64,000 bases of DNA from Pseudofrankia saprophytica (GTDB taxonomy: Bacteria > Actinomycetota > Actinomycetes > Frankiales > Frankiaceae): positions 7,246,720 to 7,310,719 of the forward strand of contig NZ_KI912266.1 of NCBI RefSeq assembly GCF_000235425.2. Direction: 5' to 3'. The translations under genes and the position numbers were made by a program. Under the pieces are notes generated by a model. That model searched no databases. It saw only the letters and a list, made by a program, of their open reading frames with translations, and was not told the origin of the DNA. This document shows positions 51,785-60,865 of this stretch, piece by piece. Positions within the stretch are counted from its first letter, which is position 1; each line of letters begins with the position of its first letter.

Positions 51785-52120
51785 GTGGTGCCGTGCCCGT
51801 TCCGGCAGGTGATTCATGCGAACAGCGATGGTTGGCGTCGCCCTGGCCGAGGCCGCGGGGCACTCTTCGCACGGAGGCGCGGCCCGGTTCGTGGATTCCT
51901 CGTGCTGTTGGCGGCGGCCTCGGTGGCTTTCTTGGGCGGCCTGGGCCGGGACGTGACCTCCACGTGGGGGTGGTGGTGGGCCACCGCATGGCTGCTGTCC
52001 GGAGGCGCCATCGCGCTGCTGTCGGTCGACGTCGCCTTCTGGTATCTGGTCGTCTCCGTCGAGATCGCGCCGGATGCCCGGGTGCTGTACGCGGACAACG
52101 ACCCAATCGTGTTGGCGTAG
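51785..52120 (+). CDS. Possible small membrane protein
   Basis: A 111-residue frame with two hydrophobic stretches (FLVLLAAASVAFLGGLG and ATAWLLSGGAIALLSVDVAFWYLVV) after an arginine-rich start. The topology looks protein-like, but there is no good ribosome site before GTG 51785 and no recognisable family. The decayed IS lies 100 bp downstream. Confidence 0.35.
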   Translation: MVPCPFRQVIHANSDGWRRPGRGRGALFARRRGPVRGFLVLLAAASVAFLGGLGRDVTSTWGWWWATAWLLSGGAIALLSVDVAFWYLVVSVEIAPDARVLYADNDPIVLA

Positions 52121-52223
52121 GTTGCGCGTCTCACCAGGAGCTTTTCTCAGTCAGGCCAGGTTCTGGTCCAACCCCGCGTCGCACATGGCGCACCGCTTGG
52201 CCGCAGTACACCGGAGGTCACGC

Positions 52224-53218
52224 CGCCTAGATGAGTAAGTCCGAAGTCTGGTCAGTGGTCGTAGGCGATCAGGGAGCGGGTGATGGGTGCGGCGGTCTTG
52301 TTGTTGTGCCAGATCGCCGCGGCCATCGCCAACAGTCGCTGGGCGACCCGGACCCCGACGCCCTCGGGCGTGCGTCCGCCAGTTGTTCCAGGTCGAGCTG
52401 CCCTTTGAGGGTGTCGTTGATCGACTCCATAAGCTGGCGGACTTTCTTGAGCATCGGTTCGCCGGGACGGATGTCCTCGTCCTTGCGGTGGGGGCGAAGC
52501 AGAGGTCGATGTCTCGCTCGCGAGGGCCTTCTCGAGATCCTTCGAGGCGAGTCCCTTATCGGCGATCAGCAGGATCCGGCCCCGCCCGGTGATCAGGGCG
52601 GCGTCGCGGTCGAGCATCGCGGCGAGGACCTCACGTTCCCCGATCTTCGGGGTGGCCAGTGCCCACAGGATCGGCATGCCGGTCGGGGTGCAGACCAGGT
52701 AGAGCTTGAGTCCCCAGTAGAACCGCGAGTGCGACGCGCAGTAGCCGTAGCCGGCCAAGCCAGCCAGTTGCGACCGCTGCACGGTCGGGCGGGACATCCC
52801 GCAGGGAACCGGAGTCGCGTCCGTGATCCAGTGGTTGTCGAACCAGAAGTCGCTGTCCGCGGCAACCGTCCGGATCACATCCTTGACCAGGGGCAACGCC
52901 GCCCTCAGTCGCCGGTTGTAGCCGGACTGGACCGGCAGGTAGGGAAGCCTCCCCGCCAGATGCTTACGGGCGTGGCGCAACCAGCGCGCCTCCGAGCGGT
53001 GACCGAGCAACGCCTGAGCGACCGCGAGACAGACGAGTTCGGAGTCGCTCAGCCTCGGTGGCCGCCCGGCCCGCCGCCTCGCTCCAATCCGGTCATCGAT
53101 CTTCACGTACAGTGCGGTCAAGAGGGTCTCCATGCCTTGCGTCACAACTCGACCTTGGAGGCCCTCTCTCCATGCCCGGCCACAGCCCGCCCAGAGTTAG
53201 GACTTACTCGTCTAGGCG
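52224..53218. mobile_element. Decayed IS982-family insertion sequence
   Basis: About 995 bp bounded by inverted repeats CGCCTAGAYGAGTAAGTCC at 52224-52242 and 53200-53218 (one mismatch), enclosing one transposase frame on the minus strand. A target duplication is not obvious. It abuts a truncated epimerase gene. Confidence 0.75.
52252..53145 (-). pseudogene. IS982-type transposase with two compensating frameshifts
   Basis: A 297-codon frame related to IS982-family DDE transposases (DFWFDNHWITDATPVPCG, YWGLKLYLVCTPTGMP, ILLIADKGLASKDLE). From about 52515 the correct protein moves to another frame (LLRPHRKDEDIRPG, then VRQLMESINDTLKGQLDLEQ) and returns near 52378 to the first (GRTPEGVGVRVAQRLLAMAA AIWHN). 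The middle quarter, which would contain the last acidic catalytic residue, is therefore mistranslated. The element is probably inactive. Confidence 0.75.
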
Positions 53219-53343
53219 TGGCCCGCCGGGCGTCAAGCGCGAAAGCACGCGAGGTCCTGGGCTGGCCGCCCCAGCCGATCGAGGAGACGATCCTGGACAC
53301 CGCGGCCAGCCTGGCCGACCTGGGCCTGCTCCGAGACGCGTAG
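53218..53343 (+). pseudogene. 3' end of an NAD-dependent epimerase/dehydratase gene
   Basis: 42 codons reading SSAKAREVLGWPPQP then IEETILDTAASLADLGLL and a stop, the characteristic C-terminal tail of extended SDR epimerases. It begins at the right end of the IS and no body of the gene lies on the other side, so insertion was followed by deletion of the rest. Confidence 0.65.
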
Positions 53344-53351
53344 CCGGCCCT

Positions 53352-56300
53352 TCATCCGGTTGCCACGCCGGTCTGCGTCTCGAGATCGGCCAGGAACCTC
53401 TCGGCGCGGCGGGCGAAGAGGTGGGCCCCCCGTTCGCCGGATCGCACCCGGGCTTCGGCGGCGGCGGCTCGTACGACGTCGACGGGTTCGCCGCGGGCGT
53501 GCAGCAGGCGCGCGCGCAGCAACAGGAGAAGTCCTTCGGCATAGCGCTGGCCGTGGGCCCTGATGGCCTGGTCGGCCCGGTCGAGGGCGGTCGCGGCCTT
53601 GTCGGGCATCTCGGCTGCCAGCCACATCTCGGCGATCAGTCCGTACCAGTAGGCGAGGCCCCATCGTGGCGGGTCGTCCAGGGTCGCGGCCAGGAGATGT
53701 TCGGCCTTGGCCGCGTTGCCGGCCGGGTCGTCGCCGGTGAGGGCACGGGCCCAGTACCAGTCCAGCCGTATGTAGGCTTCCTGCGCGACGCCGGGAAGGT
53801 CGGCGTCGGCCGCGACCCACCGCTCGGTCGCGTGCATCGCCCAGGCCGCGTCACCGGCCATCGAGGCGGCCATGGTTTGGTAGCGGGTCCAGCCCGACAT
53901 CTCAAAGGTGTCTCCCTCGGCCTGGTACACCGTGCCGAGCAGGGACCGCGCCGTCTCGACATCGCCCTGCAGCGCGGTGATCACGGCCAGATAACCGAAC
54001 CACTCGTCCGGGATCCGCCAACGCCCGAGGTCGTGGCGGCGTCGAATCGGGGCACCCCCGACCTGGCCGGCGAGGTGATACAGGCTTTCCTGAGCCGGCC
54101 CTGGGTGCGGGTCGGCCGAGTTCGCGAGCAGCGAGGCAACGCCGTCCACAGTCGTATGACCTAGCCAGCTGAAACACTGATACGCCGAGCCGATGTCGCC
54201 GATGTCCCAATTGTGCAGGCCCCAGGCCTGCCGGCCGTACGCCTGGATGATCGGGTCCGCGGACGCCTGGCCTTGCTCATGCAGCCGGCGAGCCCACATC
54301 CCACGGTCTTTCTCGGTGTTGACGTAGGCCCCGGTCATTCGAAAAAAGAGAAACTCGGCGGCGGCCGTCTCGCGGCCGAGTTTGCCGGCAAGATATGCGC
54401 CCCGTTCCAACAGATCGTACGTCGAGCCACCCATTCCCGGGGGCTCGACGGCGAGGAGGTTGTGCAGCGACAGGACGGACAGTTCCAGCTCCAGCAGCCC
54501 TGCCGTCCGGGCGATCTGGACGGCCGATTCCAGGTTCCGATAGGCGGCTGCGAACGCGAGCTTGGTCGCCGCGCGGCGACCGGCGCGCGCCAGTGCCTTC
54601 GCGGTGCGCCCCGGGTCGGCCAGGGGACCGGCGCCCCGCAGGTGGTAGGCGAGGCGTTCGGCGACGGACTCGTCGTCCGCATGGATGTCTTCGAGGGCGT
54701 CGGCGACGCGCAGATGCAGCTGGACGGCCTGCTGCCGCGCAGTGGTCTCGGTGACCGACTCGCGGACCAGGTCGTGCGCGAAGCGCCACGAGAAAGGGTC
54801 TTCCGGCTTGGTCTCCAGGAGACCGAGTGCTTGCAGCGGTTCGAGGCGTTCGAGGCAGTCCGCGATGTCGACGCCGATCGCGCGGGCGAGCAGGTCGAGG
54901 CCCACGTCGCGGCCGATGACCGCGGCGATGCGCAGCAGGCCGTGAGCGCTGTCGTCGAGACCGGTCATCCGATCACGGACGACGTCTCGCACGGTGCCCG
55001 GCACTCCGGTCCGTGGCGATGCGCCGCCGTCGCCGAGCGAGCCGCCGTCGCCGAGCAGCCGGGACAGCTCCTGGACGAAGAACGGATTGCCAGCGGTGCG
55101 GACATGGATGTCGCGGGCGACCTCGGCACCGGGATCGTGGCCGGTTTCGCGGCGGATGAGCTCGGTCACGTCGGTCAAGCCGAGCGGGCCGAGCCGGATC
55201 CTGCGGTGGCCGGGCTGCCGGCTGGCCTCAGCCAGCACCCGCGACAGGCTGGAGCCGGGTGTGGGTGCGCGATCGCGCAGCGCACCGATGATCACCGTGC
55301 CGGCCGGCAGGCGGCCCGCCAGGTGGCCGAACAGCTGGAGCGAGGCGGCATCGGCCCACTGCAGGTCATCGACGATCAGCAGCATGGGCCGTGGCGCCGA
55401 GGCCTGCCCGACGACGGTGACGACCTGCTCGAACAGACGGAACTGCGCACCGCTGTCGAGAATCGCCGGCGCGGCCGCATAATCGTCGTCTCGCGATTCG
55501 AGGAGGTCGCCGACCTCACTGGCGAGCCACTTCTCCCGCAACGGCGCGGGCAGGCTGTCGAGAATCGGGCGGAGCGTCTGTTCCCAGGGCCACATCGACG
55601 GTGTTCCGTCGCCTTCCAGACACGAACCCCACACGACCAGCGCGCCCCGCCGGCTCGCTTCGGTGGCGATCTCTCGCACCAGGCGGGTCTTGCCCACGCC
55701 CGGCTCGCCTTCGACGATGCGGAGCGCTGGGCTGCCGGTGAATGCCATCTCGACGGATTGGCGCAGTAGGGCGAGTTCCTCGGCTCGGCCGACCAGCCCA
55801 GCTGCCGTTCGCACCGACGCGCCGTCACCCCCACCGTCCGTACGCGCCACGAGCGGCGACGCCGAGGGCTGCGACAGCACTCGCAGGTGTGCGGCTTGCA
55901 GTTCCGGGCCAGGATCGATACCGAGCTCGTCGGCAAGGCGGGCGCGGACCTCGCGGAACAACGACGTTGCCTCCGCCTGACGTCCCGCCGCCCCGAGGGT
56001 GGAGATGAGGCTGGTCTGGACGGGTTCGTGGAACGGCGCCATCGATGCGGCCAGCTGCAACGCCGTCAGCACCCGTGCCGGTCGGCGCAGCGACACGGCC
56101 AGTTCGGCCGCTTCAGTGCACGCGGCGTAGAACTCGTCGTCGATGGCGGCGAAGATCGGCAGCGCGGTTGACCTGTGCGTGAAACCGTCGCCCGCACGGC
56201 CCCGCCAGAGGCCGAGCGATTCAACATAGCGATCGAGCGCCAATTCAAGGCGTTGCTGTGCGAGGGCCTCCTTGGCCGTCTCGACGAGTTCCCGGAAGGT

Positions 56301-56678
56301 GACGAGATCAAGGGTGCCGGGGGCTGCGGTGAACAGGTAGGCGTTTCCGCGGCGGTGCAGGTAGGAACCGTTTGTACGGGCGGGGACCGCGGGTTCGAGC
56401 AGTCGCCGCAACGCGCCGACGTATTTATGGATGACGTTGAGCGCACTGCCGGGGACCTCGTCGTCCCAGATCAGGTCCATCAGCTCGCTCGTGCTGACCG
56501 GCCTGCCCACCCGGGCCAGCAGCAAGGCCAGCAGATAAGCCTGTTGCCGGGGACCGGCATTCACTTCGACACCGTCGCACCACACCCGCAACGGACCAAG
56601 GACCTGAAGGCGTACGAGAGTCCCACCGGCCAGCCGATCTTCGTTGCCCGGCCGGACAGGATGAACGGGCAGGGCCAC
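53352..56678 (-). CDS. SARP-type regulator with AAA ATPase domain
   Basis: A 1108-residue transcriptional regulator of the AfsR/SARP kind. A winged-helix DNA-binding domain at about residues 15-100 (RPVSTSELMDLIWDDEVPGS) is followed by a BTAD helical domain to about 245. An ATPase module carries Walker A GEPGVGKTRLV near 330 and Walker B MLLIVDDLQWAD. A long TPR-like helical C-terminus follows. Such proteins activate specialised-metabolism genes, but no biosynthetic cluster is visible here. GTG 56678 has GGGAG six bases upstream; the frame stays open to ATG 56732, which would add an N-terminal repeat LSFHNLSFH. Confidence 0.9.
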   Translation of the reverse strand: MALPVHPVRPGNEDRLAGGTLVRLQVLGPLRVWCDGVEVNAGPRQQAYLLALLLARVGRPVSTSELMDLIWDDEVPGSALNVIHKYVGALRRLLEPAVPARTNGSYLHRRGNAYLFTAAPGTLDLVTFRELVETAKEALAQQRLELALDRYVESLGLWRGRAGDGFTHRSTALPIFAAIDDEFYAACTEAAELAVSLRRPARVLTALQLAASMAPFHEPVQTSLISTLGAAGRQAEATSLFREVRARLADELGIDPGPELQAAHLRVLSQPSASPLVARTDGGGDGASVRTAAGLVGRAEELALLRQSVEMAFTGSPALRIVEGEPGVGKTRLVREIATEASRRGALVVWGSCLEGDGTPSMWPWEQTLRPILDSLPAPLREKWLASEVGDLLESRDDDYAAAPAILDSGAQFRLFEQVVTVVGQASAPRPMLLIVDDLQWADAASLQLFGHLAGRLPAGTVIIGALRDRAPTPGSSLSRVLAEASRQPGHRRIRLGPLGLTDVTELIRRETGHDPGAEVARDIHVRTAGNPFFVQELSRLLGDGGSLGDGGASPRTGVPGTVRDVVRDRMTGLDDSAHGLLRIAAVIGRDVGLDLLARAIGVDIADCLERLEPLQALGLLETKPEDPFSWRFAHDLVRESVTETTARQQAVQLHLRVADALEDIHADDESVAERLAYHLRGAGPLADPGRTAKALARAGRRAATKLAFAAAYRNLESAVQIARTAGLLELELSVLSLHNLLAVEPPGMGGSTYDLLERGAYLAGKLGRETAAAEFLFFRMTGAYVNTEKDRGMWARRLHEQGQASADPIIQAYGRQAWGLHNWDIGDIGSAYQCFSWLGHTTVDGVASLLANSADPHPGPAQESLYHLAGQVGGAPIRRRHDLGRWRIPDEWFGYLAVITALQGDVETARSLLGTVYQAEGDTFEMSGWTRYQTMAASMAGDAAWAMHATERWVAADADLPGVAQEAYIRLDWYWARALTGDDPAGNAAKAEHLLAATLDDPPRWGLAYWYGLIAEMWLAAEMPDKAATALDRADQAIRAHGQRYAEGLLLLLRARLLHARGEPVDVVRAAAAEARVRSGERGAHLFARRAERFLADLETQTGVATG

Positions 56679-56690
56679 GCCGACTCCCGG

Positions 56691-56720
56691 GTGAAACGAC
56701 AGATTGTGAAACGACAGATT
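56691..56720. repeat. Tandem 15-bp direct repeat upstream of the SARP gene
   Basis: GTGAAACGACAGATT occurs twice head-to-tail (56691-56705 and 56706-56720), 13 bp before the GTG start on the minus strand. SARP proteins bind short direct repeats, so this may be a control site. If the longer start is used it is coding. Confidence 0.6.
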
Positions 56721-56732
56721 GCCAGCTAACAA

Positions 56733-57078
56733 GCCGCCAATATCATCATCTTAGCAGTACGAAATCTGCCAGGTCCACAGTCGATGTCGCTTGCGTCGTT
56801 TGATCGGCGGCGCGATGATCCCGGCGCCCTAGCCAGCCGCGCTCGTCGAGGCCGAGATCCCTGCACGGAGGACCGTCCAACCTGACCTTCCTCGACGAGG
56901 ACCTTTGTCTACCCGGTAGCGTTCGCGCCGAACCCGCCTGTCTCATCTAATCTTGGCAGGTAGGGACGGCCCCGTCGTCCGCCGATCCGCCCGGGCGCGC
57001 CGCTGAGAGGTGACGGCGGCTCGGACTCGGTGGCGGTCGTTCGGAGTCGGCAGCAGGCCCACGGTGGTCAGAACGCTG
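56733..57078. other. SARP upstream gap
   Basis: About 345 bp between the SARP gene and the next minus-strand gene. It contains an AT-rich patch at 56730-56770 with a possible minus-strand -10 (TAAGAT). No gene or clear dyad was seen in the rest. Confidence 0.35.
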
Positions 57079-57519
57079 TCACAGGGCCATCCGGCAGTAC
57101 AGATGGTCACCCGCTGAGTGCGCCCGGCTGGCCAGGGCGGCCAGCTGGAGTAGCACCGCCAGTGCGCCTTCAGGGGTGAGACCCGGGTGCCCGTAGTCGT
57201 CCGACCAGGCGAACGCGAGCTCGGGCAGATCTTCGGGAACCACCGCGGCCAAGGCGTCACGCAGGCTGTCCGTCACGGTCACGACCCACTGTCCCTCGTC
57301 ATCCGGCGACGAAATCAACTGGCAGAAACGGGGTCGGTGTCTTACCTCTTCATGGGTGCAGCCGGTCAGGACGGCTTCCAAGCTGCCCACCGCGAGATGC
57401 GGGTCGAGGTTCTTGAGATCGAGCGCGTCAAACAACACCGGGTCCGGTCCGCCCAGCTGATCCAGCACCCGAAGAGCTGTCGCGTCATCGGGAGCCGAGA
57501 AGTAGTCGTCCAGAGGCAC
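57079..57519 (-). CDS. Conserved hypothetical protein
   Basis: A 146-residue protein starting PLDDYFSAPDDATALRVLDQ and ending in AHSAGDHLYCRMAL. I recognise the pattern as an actinobacterial conserved hypothetical type with no assigned role. The GTG at 57519 starts the conserved part; the frame upstream mirrors the other strand. It is divergent from an amber-interrupted gene at 57764. Confidence 0.65.
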   Translation of the reverse strand: MPLDDYFSAPDDATALRVLDQLGGPDPVLFDALDLKNLDPHLAVGSLEAVLTGCTHEEVRHRPRFCQLISSPDDEGQWVVTVTDSLRDALAAVVPEDLPELAFAWSDDYGHPGLTPEGALAVLLQLAALASRAHSAGDHLYCRMAL

Positions 57520-57763
57520 CGACCAATCCTGGCACCAGACCGATCCCCGGAGTGGATCTCTGCCAGCCCGAGACCGCGTCTCCTTCAACGGTCGGCTGTG
57601 GAGCCGTTCTCGCGTGTGCAACCCAGGGGTGGTACCGATCGTGCTGGCGAAGGCCCGGCGCGCCAGCCCGCCAACGCCGTTCCTGCCGCCAATCGGAGGA
57701 CGCCGCACGAGTTGAATGCTCGTGGGTGCCACCGAACCGAACTGCCTGGCTAGAGTCCGATCC

Positions 57764-58192
57764 GTGCGCACTGTGTTCGCCTTCCCGGCGGGTAAGCGAG
57801 CAGAGACCATCGCCTTACTCGATCGACTCCTGAACCAGCAACGCCATCCGTGGACGCTGGACGGCAACCTCTACATCAACATCGATGACGAGCAGACTGG
57901 ACACCTCTTCATCGACTGGTAGCCCGACGACGTCGCCGTCGTCGAAGGGGCTGTCGGATACCACCCCACCTGGGCCGTGACGATCGACATCTCCAGCCGA
58001 ATCGACGGCACCGCCGAGGTCCACAAGATGATCTCACTACTACTACTTGACCACGGCGGCGTGGCGGTGGACGACTACTCCGCCCACCCCTGGACCCAGC
58101 AGGAGATCCAGTCTGGCGCCGTGATCGACGGCCTGCGTTTCTTCGACTTCCGAACCTGCCACGAGCTCAACCGCGAACCCGGCCGCTCCTGA
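57764..58192 (+). pseudogene. Hypothetical gene interrupted by an in-frame amber codon
   Basis: From GTG 57764 the frame reads RTVFAFPAGKRAETIALLD and on to HLFIDW, then TAG at 57920. The same frame continues at once with PDDVAVVEGAVGYHPTWAVTID and runs to a stop at 58192 without another break. The two parts together form a believable 142-residue protein. A GAG-to-TAG change is the simplest explanation. The family is unknown to me. Confidence 0.7.
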
Positions 58193-59054
58193 GGAAAACC
58201 CGCAGGTCGTAGTCGCCGCCAACGCGCAGGTGGAGGCCTTGCCCAAAATCGAGGGTGGCGTTTGGTGTGGTTGCGCAGACCAAGTGTTGATCTCTACCAC
58301 ACCAGGCCGCTTCTTCCCGATTGAAGAGCGCTGCGTTGACCATGACAAGCCTGCCGGCAGCGGTGGCCACCCTGAACAGTCGATGATCTGGTGGGATTTT
58401 CGGAGCCGGGACTCCGAAAATCCCACCAGATCATGAACGGCCCAACGATCTGGTGAGATCTTGAGTGGGGCTGGCGCGCTGCTACCGGTTCATGTTCCGG
58501 CCTGACCAGCAATCGCGCGCGTGTCGCGATCTTCGCGACGAGGGAGTCGCCGGTACGGCGCTGCCCGTGCGGGAGCTTGGCCAGTTCTGACGAGCCGAAC
58601 CGGGTGACCAGACCATCTTTGGGAGGTGCAGGTCCGCCGTCACGACGGGCCAGCTGCTGGACGTGTCACGCGGGGCAAGGGCCGCGCTTCCGCCGACCGC
58701 GCGAATCCGGCACCCAGTCGATCTGGTCGTCGCTGAAGCCAAGACTCGCTGTCGCGTCGCCTCGTCAGCGCTGTCCCGTGTCTTTCCGTTGGTGTTCAGT
58801 GGTCTGACGACCGCTCGCGGCACTTCACGCTCCGACGGCGGATCGTTCGGCGGCCAGGTGTCTCGCGGGCAAATACCGGGGTCAGGTGGTACGCCGGAAA
58901 GCCAAGCGCTGACGGTCTTCCCGACGCCGGCTAGGGCGAGGTCGGGCTGCTCGGCCTGCCGCGCCAAGTGCCACAGCCGAGTGCTATAAGTGTCATCTCT
59001 GCGGCGTACCGTAAATATCGGGCGCCCATTTTTAGGTGGGGCGGTCAACGGCCA
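58193..59054. other. Gap with hairpin element and no confident gene
   Basis: About 860 bp. It contains the second hairpin-bearing element (about 58330-58480). A 188-codon minus-strand frame at 58482-59048 lacks a ribosome site and a recognisable domain, so I do not call it. Confidence 0.5.
58330..58480. repeat. Hairpin-bearing interspersed element, copy B
   Basis: Perfect 23-bp arms at 58383-58405 and 58412-58434, identical to copy A at 26282, with a six-base CCGGGA loop. The flanking homology is inverted relative to copy A, with GGTGGCCAC on the left and GGCGCGCTGCT on the right. A partial extra copy of the arm (CGATCTGGTGAGATC) lies at 58446. Confidence 0.75.
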
Positions 59055-59972
59055 ATGGTCGAGTTCGAGAGGGCGTCAGAACCAGACGAGGGCGACGCGA
59101 CGCGCCTTGCCTCGCCGCCTGGTCGGCCCGGGCCCCGGCAGGATCCTCCCGCTGAGCCCACCGGCCCTCGGCGGCACGATCTCGGCTCGGGCGTCCGCCT
59201 CGGCGACGGCTCGCGACCGTCCAGGCGCAGGCGACTCGCCCTGTCGACCGCCGGGACCGTGACGTCGCTGGTCCTGCTGGCCGGCGTCGGCATGACGCTG
59301 ACCTCCTGTAGCCAGGACGCCGAACTGACCTCGTCAGAGGTCCCGGCGACCACGCCCGCCGAGTCCCTTGCTTCCACCACGGCCACGGACCCCGGTACTG
59401 CCCCGGCCCCAAGCACGGCCCCCTCATCGAGCGCGGCCTCGGCCCCAAGCGCTGTCCCGACGACAAGGGCTGTCCCGACCCGACGCGTTACCCCCACCCC
59501 CCGCGCGACCCGGCCAGCCGTCGCCGCCGCGGCCACCCCGAGCAGGGCCAGGCCGACCACGGCCGCCGCGGCCGCTCCCAACCAGCCACAACCGCGGCCG
59601 ACCACCGCCGCCGCGGCAGCCGCGGCCGCCCCAGCCGCGCCCAACCAGCCACAGCCACAGCCGACCACGGCCGCTCCAGCGGCCGCCGCCAACCAGCCAC
59701 AACCGCAGCCGACCACCGCCGCCGCGGCAGCCGCCCCCAGCCAGCCACCGCCACCGCCGACCACCGCCGCCCCTGCCGGCGGATCGCAGCCGTCACTCGG
59801 AGGCTTCGTGTCAAGTTGCATCAACGTCGGCGGCAACAGCCCGGACTGGTGCAACTGCGTCCTGGCGGGTCTTCAGCAGCGGTACTCCGCGGCGGCGTGG
59901 GCGGCGTTGTCGACCAGGGAGGCGCAGGACGCCACCGTGGCCGCCGCGGGGAGCTGCTCGCAGTACTACTAG
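59055..59972 (+). CDS. Membrane-anchored or lipoprotein-like protein with Pro/Ala repeats
   Basis: A 305-residue protein: an acidic-then-arginine-rich start of 60 residues, a hydrophobic segment at 61-84 ending in LTSC (Cys85, lipobox-like but with an unusually long N-region), and a 170-residue Ala/Pro/Thr spacer. The spacer contains four to five units of NQPQPxPTTAAAAA. A compact C-terminal domain of about 55 residues has four cysteines (SSCINVGG, WCNCVLAGLQQRYS, GSCSQYY). The layout fits a wall-spanning surface protein. ATG 59055 has GGTGGGGCGG upstream. Earlier in-frame starts are less likely. Confidence 0.75.
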   Translation: MVEFERASEPDEGDATRLASPPGRPGPRQDPPAEPTGPRRHDLGSGVRLGDGSRPSRRRRLALSTAGTVTSLVLLAGVGMTLTSCSQDAELTSSEVPATTPAESLASTTATDPGTAPAPSTAPSSSAASAPSAVPTTRAVPTRRVTPTPRATRPAVAAAATPSRARPTTAAAAAPNQPQPRPTTAAAAAAAAPAAPNQPQPQPTTAAPAAAANQPQPQPTTAAAAAAPSQPPPPPTTAAPAGGSQPSLGGFVSSCINVGGNSPDWCNCVLAGLQQRYSAAAWAALSTREAQDATVAAAGSCSQYY

Positions 59973-60090
59973 TAGCCGGCGGTCGTCCCACCTGGGACGA
60001 CCGCCGACCGCCGACCGCCGAGGCGGGGGCGGTTCCGCGATCTCGACAGGGGCGTTCCTTGGGCGGGCGGTGGTCGCGGGCCGCCCCGGC

Positions 60091-60813
60091 TCACGCCTGG
60101 CGGCGTAGCGAGTGGGCGACCTTGTCGGCGGCGCGGCGCATCTCCGGGCCGGCGGCCTCCGCGACGTCCTCGCGGTAGGTGATGAGGTTCAGGCAGGCGC
60201 GGGTCGTGGTCCCGGTCATCGGGATCCAGGCCGCGACGGCGTACTGGCCGGCCTCGACCTCCGCGTGACTGCGGGCGAAGCCGCGATCGCGCGCCACCGC
60301 GACCTCCTCGGGCTCGCCCACGGCGGGCGGGTCGGACGCCAGGATGGCGTAGCCGGCCGCGCCCAGGGTGAGCGGTGTGCGCATGCCCGGCCGGAAGGCC
60401 AGGTGGTGCGACGCCGTCGTCGGCTCCGTCATCGCGATCGCGACCGCGTCCTCGCCCTGCGCGACGAAGAGCATGACCGTCGACTGCAGCCGGTCGGCGA
60501 GCGACCGCATGACCGGGCCGGTCGCGTCGCGCAGGGTGGGCAGGAACGCCTCGGCCAGGGTCGCGAGGCGGGCGCCCGGGATGTAGGTGCCCTCGCTGCT
60601 GCGGGCGGCGAGGTCGAAGTCGACCAGGGTCTGCAGCACCCGGTAGGCGATCGACCGGTGCACGCCGAGCATGTCGCCGACCTGCTGCACGGTCATCCCC
60701 TGCTTTGAGTCGGCGATCGCGAGCAGCACCCGCAGCCCCCTGGCCAGGGTCTGGTTCCCGTCGCGCACCTTGCTCGGCGTGCTCGCCGTCAACTCCGGCA
60801 CGCTGTTCAGCAT
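60091..60813 (-). CDS. IclR-family regulator
   Basis: A 240-residue protein with an N-terminal winged helix (ARGLRVLLAIADSKQGMTVQQVGDMLGVHRSIAYRVLQTLVDFDL, here abbreviated as positions 24-70) and a C-terminal effector domain (HLAFRPGMRTPLTLGAAGYAIL near 135). IclR proteins control aromatic-acid catabolic operons in many actinobacteria. It lies 52 bp after the aldolase gene on the same strand, so it may be the last gene of the meta-cleavage operon and regulate it. Confidence 0.9.
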   Translation of the reverse strand: MLNSVPELTASTPSKVRDGNQTLARGLRVLLAIADSKQGMTVQQVGDMLGVHRSIAYRVLQTLVDFDLAARSSEGTYIPGARLATLAEAFLPTLRDATGPVMRSLADRLQSTVMLFVAQGEDAVAIAMTEPTTASHHLAFRPGMRTPLTLGAAGYAILASDPPAVGEPEEVAVARDRGFARSHAEVEAGQYAVAAWIPMTGTTTRACLNLITYREDVAEAAGPEMRRAADKVAHSLRRQA

Positions 60814-60865
60814 AGTTTCGGCCGCGGCGCCGCCCTGCCGGCGCGCGCTGTGACGATGCCGATGC

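Noticed and set aside
52231-53343. A 370-codon plus-strand frame across the IS
   Set aside because: It is the antisense shadow of the transposase joined to the epimerase tail; only the last 42 codons are meaningful.
58482-59048. A 188-codon minus-strand frame
   Set aside because: No ribosome site, no recognisable domain, and irregular codon use.
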